From Streptomyces sp. NBC_00459 (GTDB taxonomy: Bacteria; Actinomycetota; Actinomycetes; Streptomycetales; Streptomycetaceae), in NCBI RefSeq assembly GCF_036013955.1, contig NZ_CP107903.1, positions 3,100,001 through 3,164,000 of the forward strand: DNA of 64,000 bases, written 5' to 3'. Below are positions 58,330 to 64,000 of this stretch, in pieces. Each line of letters starts with the position of its first letter. The stretch's first letter is position 1. Below the pieces are notes generated by a model. The model was not told the DNA's origin. It saw nothing but the letters and a program-made list of their open reading frames with translations, and searched no databases. Both the position numbers and the translations under genes were made by a program.

Positions 58330-60054
58330 TCAGGACGCCGGCTCGTAGTCCTGGCCGAGGACCACGGACACGTCGGCGTTCGAGGAGACCGTGCCCTTCT
58401 TCACCGAACTCGTGGGCAGGCCCAGCGTCTTGGCGGCCTCGGTGGCGTTCTCCTTGTCGGCCGCGTCGGCATAGGTGACCTGGGACGTGGCGCGGGCGGT
58501 GTCGGCCGTACCGGCCTCCAGGAAGGTGAAGCCGCCGTTGAGGAGGACGACGCGGGCCTTCTCGGTGTCGCCCTTGTCGCCGCTGGCGTTCTGTACGGAG
58601 ACACGGACCGCGGCGCCCTTGTCGGGGCTCTTGGCGGTGCCGCCGAGGACGGTCCTGACGATCGAGGAGCTGGCCTCGGTGCTCAGGGTGCCGTCGCCCC
58701 GGACGGGCAGCAGCGCGGTTTTGTAGTCGCCGCCCTTGGCGAGGTCGGCGAGCCGGGCGAGGAAGCTGCCGAGGTCCTTGTCGGTCAGCGAGGGGTCGAG
58801 GATCTGGGCCAGCGTCTGCACGGTGACCGTCGCGGCCTGGCTGTCGGAGGACAGCTTGCGCAGCACTCCCTGCATGACCTGCCCGAACCGCTCCAGCTGG
58901 GCGTCCTGGGCCTCGCCCGGGGCGAGATAGGTGGCGTAGGCCACGGCCATCTTGCCGCTGAGGGTCTGGGCCTCGCCCTTCTTCACCAGGGGCGCCGTGC
59001 CCTTCTTCCTGGCGTCCGGGTCGGGTACGTCGGCGTTGGTGTCGATGTCGATGTTGCCGACCAGCTCGACGAGGTTCTGCAGGTAGGGGGTGTCGAGCCG
59101 CCAGGTGCCCTCGATGTCGGTGCCGAGGACGGTGTCGAGCGCGTCGCGTGTCCCGGAGGAGCCGTCGTCGTCGACGGACTTGGCGAGCGTGGTCGTGGTG
59201 CCGTCGTCGTCGGTCAGGGCGAGGGAGTTGGGCAGCAGGACGGTGGTGCCCTGCTTGGTGGTGGCGTTGTCGACGAGCAGGACCGTGGAGGTGCCGCCCT
59301 TCTTGGTGTTGTGCAGGTGGACGACGACGACGTCCCGTTTCTGGGCCCCCGAGGCGGTCGCACCGCCCGTCCTGGTGTCCGCGGAGGACGTCCCGGGCAG
59401 CTTCCCCGCGTACCAGAGATAGCCGACCCCGCCCACCGCCACCAGGGCGAGGACGACGGCCAGGGCGACGACACGACCGCGGGCGCGGCGCTTGGCCTCC
59501 TCGCGGCGCTCGGTGCGGTTCTCGGTGAAGTTCAGCCAGTCGATGACGTCCTCGGAGTCACCGGTGGGCTCCTCGACGAAGGCGAACTGCTGGGTGCTGT
59601 AGTCGCGTTCGCCCTCGCCCTGCGAGCCCTCCTGGGCCTGCGCGACGTCGCCCTCGACGGGGCCGCCCTGCTGCGGGACGTATGCGGTCTGTTCGGCCTG
59701 CGCGGTCCGTGCCGCCGGCACCGGGGGCGCAGACTGCTCGGCGACCAGGGGCTGCTGCCCACTGCTCGCCGCCTGCCCGTAGGGGTCGTAGCCGGTGGCC
59801 GGGTTCCCGGCGCCGTACGGGTCGTACGACGGGACGGGCTGTTGCTGCCCGGTCGCGTACGGGTCGTAGCCGTATCCCTCGTACCCCTGCGTCTGGGGGG
59901 TCGGCTGCGCGTAGGGGTCGTACGGCTGCTGTTGTTGCTGGTACTGCTGCTGTGGCGGCGGCACCTGCTGGTACACAGGCCGGCCGTAGTCGTCGTAGCC
60001 GACGAGCTCGTACTGCTGGTCGCCGTCGTACCCGGAGTCGTATGGGTCGTTCAC
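58330..60054 (-). CDS. Divergent LCP/LytR_C envelope protein
   Basis: 574 residues from the GTG at 60054, with GAGAGGGG 5 nt upstream. The cytoplasmic N-terminus (about 1-195) is Gln/Pro/Tyr/Gly-rich and repetitive (YDPYA, YDPYG units). One membrane helix follows (VVALAVVLALVAVGGVGYLW), then an LCP-like extracytoplasmic domain (VVVVHLHNTKKGGTSTVLLVD ... LDTVLGTDIEGTW) and a C-terminal LytR_C domain (AVRVSVQNASGDKG ... VSVVLGQD). LCP enzymes attach polymers to peptidoglycan, but where active members have I-P-R-D this protein reads LLPNS, and the Arg residues of the pyrophosphate site are not evident, so it may be non-catalytic. It follows nadD by 16 nt. Confidence 0.85.
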   Translation of the reverse strand: MNDPYDSGYDGDQQYELVGYDDYGRPVYQQVPPPQQQYQQQQQPYDPYAQPTPQTQGYEGYGYDPYATGQQQPVPSYDPYGAGNPATGYDPYGQAASSGQQPLVAEQSAPPVPAARTAQAEQTAYVPQQGGPVEGDVAQAQEGSQGEGERDYSTQQFAFVEEPTGDSEDVIDWLNFTENRTERREEAKRRARGRVVALAVVLALVAVGGVGYLWYAGKLPGTSSADTRTGGATASGAQKRDVVVVHLHNTKKGGTSTVLLVDNATTKQGTTVLLPNSLALTDDDGTTTTLAKSVDDDGSSGTRDALDTVLGTDIEGTWRLDTPYLQNLVELVGNIDIDTNADVPDPDARKKGTAPLVKKGEAQTLSGKMAVAYATYLAPGEAQDAQLERFGQVMQGVLRKLSSDSQAATVTVQTLAQILDPSLTDKDLGSFLARLADLAKGGDYKTALLPVRGDGTLSTEASSSIVRTVLGGTAKSPDKGAAVRVSVQNASGDKGDTEKARVVLLNGGFTFLEAGTADTARATSQVTYADAADKENATEAAKTLGLPTSSVKKGTVSSNADVSVVLGQDYEPAS

Positions 60055-60070
60055 CGGTGCCCCTCTCGGC

Positions 60071-60760
60071 TCACTCGCCGCGGTACAGCTCGCGCTTGTC
60101 GATGTAGCGCACCACACCGTCCGGCACCAGATACCAGACCGGGTCGCCCTTGGCGACCCTCGCACGGCAGTCTGTGGACGAGATGGCCAGGGCGGGAACC
60201 TCGACGAGCGAGACACCACCCTCAGGGAGTCCCGGGTCGGTCAGGGTGTGGCCGGGCCGGGTGACCCCGATGAAGTGCGCGAAGGAGAACAGTTCGTCCG
60301 CGTCGCGCCAGGTGAGGATCTGGCCGAGCGCGTCGGCGCCCGTGATGAAGAACAGGTCCGTGTCGGGGTTGAGCGCGCGCAGGTCGCGCAGGGTGTCCGT
60401 CGTGTACGTCGGGCCACCGCGGTCGAGGTCGATGCGGCTGACCGAGAACTGGGGGTTCTCGGCGGTCGCGATGACCGTCATCAGGTAGCGGTCCTCGGCC
60501 GGCGACACCTTGCGGTCCGTCTTCTGCCACGGCTGTCCGGTCGGTACGAACACCACCTCGTCGAGGTGGAACTGCGCGGCGACCTCGCTGGCCGCCACGA
60601 GGTGTCCGTGGTGGATCGGATCGAATGTTCCGCCCATGACGCCGAGTCGGCGCTTGCCCGGGTTCGACGGGCCGTTGCCGGGCACGCGCCGGAGTCCCGG
60701 ACGGTTCTCCGCGTCGCGCGCCGGACGGTCGCCGGCGCTGTTCGCCGGACCGGTAGGCAT
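60071..60760 (-). CDS. nadD: Nicotinate-nucleotide adenylyltransferase
   Basis: 229 residues from the ATG at 60760 (GGGAGAGCAGGAC before it); an ATG five codons earlier is also possible. After a ~32-residue N-terminal extension rich in Gly/Pro/Arg, the nucleotidyltransferase motif [16 protein letters not shown] (GxFxPxHxGH) appears, followed by [10 protein letters not shown] and the C-terminal [10 protein letters not shown] (ISST). The enzyme forms deamido-NAD from nicotinate mononucleotide and ATP. It is the first gene of a nadD > LytR_C > rsfS > phosphatase chain. Confidence 0.95.
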   Translation of the reverse strand: MPTGPANSAGDRPARDAENRPGLRRVPGNGPSNPGKRRLGVMGGTFDPIHHGHLVAASEVAAQFHLDEVVFVPTGQPWQKTDRKVSPAEDRYLMTVIATAENPQFSVSRIDLDRGGPTYTTDTLRDLRALNPDTDLFFITGADALGQILTWRDADELFSFAHFIGVTRPGHTLTDPGLPEGGVSLVEVPALAISSTDCRARVAKGDPVWYLVPDGVVRYIDKRELYRGE

Positions 60761-60841
60761 GTCCTGCTCTCCCATGCGGCAGACCCTACCGGCCCGACCT
60801 GAGGGCACCGGCCACAGCCTCCGGCCCCTTCGGGACCGGAA

Positions 60842-61006
60842 TCAGCGGTCGCGGTTGAAGCGGGTGGTGATCCACAGCAGGAGCATCAGGATGAAGAAGG
60901 CGCCGCCACCTGTGAGGTAGGGGCTGAGGCTCTCGTGGTTGCCGCCGTGCTCCTCGCCCTCGGCTGCGAGGGTGACCAACTGGGCTGCGGTGCTGTGGAA
61001 GCTCAT
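60842..61006 (-). CDS. 54-residue single-pass membrane protein
   Basis: A short frame of MSFHSTAAQLVTLAAEGEEH at the start, then one membrane segment near the C-terminus (GGGAFFILMLLLWITTRF) and a basic tail NRDR. The acidic/His-rich segment GEEHGGNHES precedes the helix. AGGT upstream is a possible ribosome site. Its layout, in the gap before nadD and beside another tiny membrane protein gene, supports it. Function unknown. Confidence 0.7.
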   Translation of the reverse strand: MSFHSTAAQLVTLAAEGEEHGGNHESLSPYLTGGGAFFILMLLLWITTRFNRDR

Positions 61007-61138
61007 CTTCGGCAGGACCTATCCGGTGAGGGCGGGATAAAGACGTCGGCTCATCGTAAGCGTGCCCGTCGACGGGGATCACGCCGACTCCGCCGACAAG
61101 TCCGCGGGGAGGCGGGCAGGGGGAACTTCCGGCCCGTC

Positions 61139-61300
61139 TCAGTCGTCCTTCTGCCTGTACCCCCGCAGCAGGAACCACGCGGTCAGGATGCAGCCGAAGA
61201 ACATGACGATCAGCACGACCCGGAGCAGATCGCCGGATCCCTGTTTCTCGGCGGCGCTCGCGGCCTCGTTGATCCAGTCGGTTACGGGGGTGTGGTCCAT
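61139..61300 (-). CDS. 53-residue single-pass membrane protein
   Basis: The ATG at 61300 has AAGGAGCGATCCG upstream, a strong ribosome site. The product MDHTPVTDWINEAASAAEKQ continues into one hydrophobic helix (LLRVVLIVMFFGCILTAWFLL) and a charged end RGYRQKDD, so N-out/C-in topology is likely. It diverges from the M48 protease gene and lies 130 nt upstream of the 54-residue protein gene. Function unknown. Confidence 0.75.
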   Translation of the reverse strand: MDHTPVTDWINEAASAAEKQGSGDLLRVVLIVMFFGCILTAWFLLRGYRQKDD

Positions 61301-61401
61301 CGGATCGCTCCTTACGGTGTGCTGCCCCGCCACGGTATCTCCGCCTAGGCTGGGCCCCGCTCCGGGGGGCACATAGGGCAATCAGACGCATGGGGGAACA
61401 C

Positions 61402-62520
61402 ATGTCCGACGACAGCCATGAGAGCAACGGGCACGGACCGGAAGGCGGTCCGGACGCCCACGAGAACGTGCCCAGCAGACAGCGCACCCGCTTCCCGGGG
61501 ATCTCCTCGCGGACCTACGAGCACCCGGCCGACCGCTCCGCGCTGGTCGCCCTGCGCAAGCTCAGCGGGTTCGACACCGTCTTCAAGGCGCTCAGTGGAC
61601 TCCTTCCCGAGCGCAGCCTGCGGCTGCTGTTCCTGTCCGACTCGGTGCGCGTCTCGGACCAGCAGTTCACCCACCTCAACGCCATGCTGCGCGACGCCTG
61701 CGACATCCTGGACCTGGAGAAGGTCCCGCCGATGTACGTCAACCAGGACCCGCAGCCCAACGCGATGTGCATCGGTCTGGACGAGCCGATCATCGTCGTC
61801 ACCACCGGCCTCGTCGAACTGCTCGACGAGGAGGAGATGCGGGCCGTCGTCGGGCACGAGGTCGGACATGCCCTCTCGGGCCACTCCGTCTACCGGACCA
61901 TCCTGCTCTTCCTGACCAACCTGGCCCTCCGCGTCGCCTGGATCCCGCTGGGCAACATCGCGATCATGGCGATCGTCACCGGCCTGCGGGAGTGGTTCCG
62001 CAAGTCGGAGCTGTCCGCCGACCGCGCGGGTCTGCTCGTCGGCCAGGACCTCAAGGCCTCGATGCGCGGTCTGATGAAGATCGCCGGCGGCAACCACCTG
62101 CACGAGATGAACGTGGACGCGTTCCTCGCCCAGGCCGAGGAGTACGAGGCGGGGGGCGACCTGCGCGACTCCGTGCTGAAGATCCTCAACGTCCTCCCGC
62201 GCACCCACCCCTTCACCACCGTGCGCGCCGCCGAGCTGAAGAAGTGGGCGGAGTCCCGCGACTTCCAGCGGATCATGGACGGCCACTACCCGCGCCGCAC
62301 GGAGGACAAGGACACCTCGGTCACCGGCTCCTTCCGCGAGTCGGCGGCGAGCTACGCGAGCAACGTCAAGAACTCCAAGGACCCGCTGATGAAGCTGGTC
62401 TCCGACATCGCGGGCGGCGCGGGCGACCTGGGCGGCCGGGTACGTAGGGGCTTCGGCGGCTCCTCGAACCCGACACCACCGCAGGACACCCCGCCGAACA
62501 ACACATCTCCGGACGCCTGA
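61402..62520 (+). CDS. M48-family zinc metallopeptidase
   Basis: 372 residues from the ATG at 61402; GGGGGAAC lies 4 nt before it, and an ATG four codons earlier is the alternative. The catalytic motif is VGHEVGHALSGH (HExxH, about 150). A hydrophobic segment follows (ILLFLTNLALRVAWIPLGNIAIMAIV in parts), then the third ligand region SELSADRAGLLVG. HtpX-like proteases have similar layouts, but this one has a single membrane segment and a long C-terminal tail that includes an actinobacterial NPTPPQDTPP end. It probably degrades or processes proteins at the cytoplasmic membrane. Transcribed alone, divergent from the tiny membrane protein gene. Confidence 0.85.
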   Translation: MSDDSHESNGHGPEGGPDAHENVPSRQRTRFPGISSRTYEHPADRSALVALRKLSGFDTVFKALSGLLPERSLRLLFLSDSVRVSDQQFTHLNAMLRDACDILDLEKVPPMYVNQDPQPNAMCIGLDEPIIVVTTGLVELLDEEEMRAVVGHEVGHALSGHSVYRTILLFLTNLALRVAWIPLGNIAIMAIVTGLREWFRKSELSADRAGLLVGQDLKASMRGLMKIAGGNHLHEMNVDAFLAQAEEYEAGGDLRDSVLKILNVLPRTHPFTTVRAAELKKWAESRDFQRIMDGHYPRRTEDKDTSVTGSFRESAASYASNVKNSKDPLMKLVSDIAGGAGDLGGRVRRGFGGSSNPTPPQDTPPNNTSPDA

Positions 62521-62528
62521 CCCGACCC

Positions 62529-62590
62529 GGGGCGCGGGGCTGTTGTCGATCTGCGGCTCCGCCGCGCGGGCGCGACCGGCCCCCGCCGGG
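62529..62590. repeat. G-rich Streptomyces intergenic element
   Basis: GGGGCGCGGGGCTGTTG continuing through CTGCGGCTCCGCCGCG, a form that recurs between genes in many Streptomyces genomes (recognised from memory). It lies between the M48 protease stop and the convergent membrane protein gene and may form a terminator-like fold via CGGC/GCCG pairing. Confidence 0.4.
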
Positions 62591-62620
62591 CCCGCACCCG
62601 ACAAACGACCGCCGCCACCC

Positions 62621-63691
62621 TCACACCTTCGGCTGCGCCCCGGCCGCCAGCGTCCCGCACAACGCCGTGGCACTGCCCGTCGCAAAGGGGTCCGTCCCGG
62701 CGGGGCCGCCCGTCTTCGCGGTCTGGCCGGCCAGCAGCGGCCTCAGGTAGCCGACGGAGTCCTCCGCGCAGGACAGCGGTCCGGCCTGGACGTAGGAGAC
62801 GACCAGGCGGGCCTGGTGCATCCGCAGGTCGTCGCGGTCGAAGCTGAAGTGCAGCTCGCGCCGGACGGTGAACAGGGACGCCTTCGCCCGCTCCCCGGCG
62901 CCGGTCGGCCGCAGCGCGTACACGAAGGTGTGGTCAGCGACGACCTCCAGGGTCGCCGAGTCGGTCTCGGTGGCCCGCAGCGTGCCCCGTACCCTGATCT
63001 TGTCGTCGGCCAGCTGGGCGCGGGCGGGGTCGAAGCGCACCAGCCATCCGGTGGGCGCGTGCCTGCCGTCGGCGGCCGGGCGGTCGAAGCTCGCGTCGAA
63101 CTGGTCGAGTTGGTCCGGATCGAGCATCACCCGCACGGCCCTGACCTCGCTGCCGGCGAGCACCGCCGGATAGAGCGAGGACTCCACTATGTAGTCCTTG
63201 GCGGCGGTCAGGGCGCTGACGACCTGACTGTCCGAGAAGTGCGCGGTGCGCCGCGTGGCGGGCAGCGCGATGCCCTCGGCACCTATGGAGAACTGGGCCG
63301 CCGGACTGTGCGCGAACAGTTGTTCGGGGTCGATCGCGCCGGGCACGGCGCCCTGTGGCGCGAGCGGGATCACGGTCATCCGCAGCGGCTCGGGGGTCAG
63401 CTCGGCGACCGGGCTCTCGTAGGGATTCCGTACGCCCATGTAGATCACGGTGCCGAAGGCGAGAGCGATCAGCAGGACGAGGATCAGCGCCTGCCTGGAC
63501 AGCCCCCGGTGCAGGGGCTGGCGACGGCGTACGGCGGGCGCGTGGTCGTCCAGGCGCTCCTGGGCGGAGAACTCCTGGAGCCGGGCAGCGCGGACGAACG
63601 ACTCGTCGAAGACGACGGATCGGTACTCGTCCTCGCCGCCACCAGGGGTGGCCTCGGGTGTCCCCTCAGGTGGGTCTCCTGGTCCGCCCAT
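62621..63691 (-). CDS. Single-pass membrane protein of unknown function
   Basis: 356 residues. The cytoplasmic N-terminus of about 65 residues (acidic start GGEDEYRSVVFDESF, then basic RRRQPLHRG) leads to one membrane helix (ALILVLLIALAFGTVIYMGV), followed by a ~265-residue extracytoplasmic part with beta-strand patterns and conserved-looking VADHTFVYALRP and RRELHFSFDRDDLRMHQ segments. It has two late cysteines (LSCAEDSVGYLRP and ALCGTLAAG) that may pair. The ATG at 63691 gives MGGPGDPPEGTPE. Family not recognised; the next gene upstream also encodes a membrane protein, so an envelope function is plausible. Confidence 0.75.
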   Translation of the reverse strand: MGGPGDPPEGTPEATPGGGEDEYRSVVFDESFVRAARLQEFSAQERLDDHAPAVRRRQPLHRGLSRQALILVLLIALAFGTVIYMGVRNPYESPVAELTPEPLRMTVIPLAPQGAVPGAIDPEQLFAHSPAAQFSIGAEGIALPATRRTAHFSDSQVVSALTAAKDYIVESSLYPAVLAGSEVRAVRVMLDPDQLDQFDASFDRPAADGRHAPTGWLVRFDPARAQLADDKIRVRGTLRATETDSATLEVVADHTFVYALRPTGAGERAKASLFTVRRELHFSFDRDDLRMHQARLVVSYVQAGPLSCAEDSVGYLRPLLAGQTAKTGGPAGTDPFATGSATALCGTLAAGAQPKV

Positions 63692-63792
63692 ACCTTCAGA
63701 GTAGGTCTCCGGAAGGCTCGATAAACGCCCCGCTGCACCACAACTTCTGACAGGTTCTCACCAGGAAGAAACAGGGCACGGACAGGTTTGGG

Positions 63793-64000
63793 TCAGGGAG
63801 TCCGCGGGATCACCGAGACGGCTGGCCGGGAGTAGTCGGCCGAGGCCGAAGGGCTCGCTCCGCCGCTCTGCCCGCTGCCCTGTTCAACACCGGTCGAGGC
63901 GGGCGGCGGCACCTGCTCCTGACGGCTGGAGGACGCCCCCCGGTAGACCGCCGTGAAAGCCAGCGCGACCATGCCGATCCCCATGACGAGGGCGAGCATC
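63793..64000 (-). CDS. C-terminal part of a membrane protein (cut by window edge)
   Basis: The frame is open to the right edge; 69 codons are visible. A hydrophobic helix lies at the start of the visible part (LALVMGIGMVALAFTAVYRG), then a Ser/Gly/Gln/Pro-rich tail (PPASTGVEQGSGQSGG) and ends in VSVIPRTP. Only the last part of the gene is seen, so no family can be named. Confidence 0.6.
   Translation of the reverse strand, partial: MLALVMGIGMVALAFTAVYRGASSSRQEQVPPPASTGVEQGSGQSGGASPSASADYSRPAVSVIPRTP

Overview
The window is high-G+C actinobacterial chromosome, almost certainly Streptomyces. Third codon positions are strongly G/C biased, GTG starts are common, and the gene set is a typical Streptomyces core block: phoH-ybeY-corC, rnz-HIT, hrcA-dnaJ, hemW, lepA/rpsT, holA, comEC-comEA, leuS, rsfS, nadD. 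Most of it is vertically inherited housekeeping DNA on the minus strand. The accessory material is concentrated at about 11.1-22.5 kb, plus an intein inside phoH.

Layout. 0-6 kb: a small secreted protein, a candidate 35-residue ORF, a cytidine-deaminase-fold protein without zinc ligands, and the chain phoH > ybeY > corC-like > YjbR/MmcQ, mostly coupled by 4-nt overlaps. phoH carries a 360-residue intein with class 3 (W-C-T) features and a LAGLIDADG endonuclease. 6-11 kb: a PfkB kinase, an MFS exporter, an adenosine/adenine deaminase, RNase Z and a HIT protein. 11.1-22.5 kb: a polymorphic-toxin locus made of a secreted LamG protein, a ~2,200-residue RHS/YD-repeat protein tipped with a papain-fold (glutamine-deamidase-like) toxin, and a translationally coupled Imm35/YrhB-type immunity protein. 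It lies between the HIT gene and a tricorn-protease gene. 22.5-30.9 kb: tricorn protease, a lipoprotein, rsmE, an NPD-family oxidoreductase, and dnaJ-hrcA under a CIRCE operator.

30.9-42.8 kb: an MBL hydrolase, a DUF3097 protein, hemW, an rsbU-like SpoIIE phosphatase, a long-chain acyl-CoA ligase with a palindromic upstream site, lepA diverging from rpsT, and holA. 42.5-49.4 kb: arylamine N-acetyltransferase, comEC-comEA, DegV and a membrane-anchored coiled-coil protein. 49.5-52.6 kb: leuS, preceded by a 12-codon ORF with three consecutive Leu codons and a Rho-independent terminator, which is the layout of ribosome-mediated attenuation. 52.9-55.9 kb: a two-gene redox module (diheme b-type membrane protein and a NuoF-ferredoxin fusion). 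56-57 kb: two identical tRNA-Ala(GGC) genes around two small zinc-ribbon genes. 57-61 kb: a GpgP-like phosphatase, rsfS, a divergent LCP/LytR_C envelope protein and nadD. 61-64 kb: two very short membrane proteins, an M48 protease and two membrane proteins, the last cut by the window edge.

The items most worth following up are the class 3 intein in PhoH, the leuS leader peptide/attenuator, the RHS toxin with its Imm35 partner, and the heme-b/NuoF-ferredoxin pair. Statements about gene order in other Streptomyces are from memory; no searches were run.
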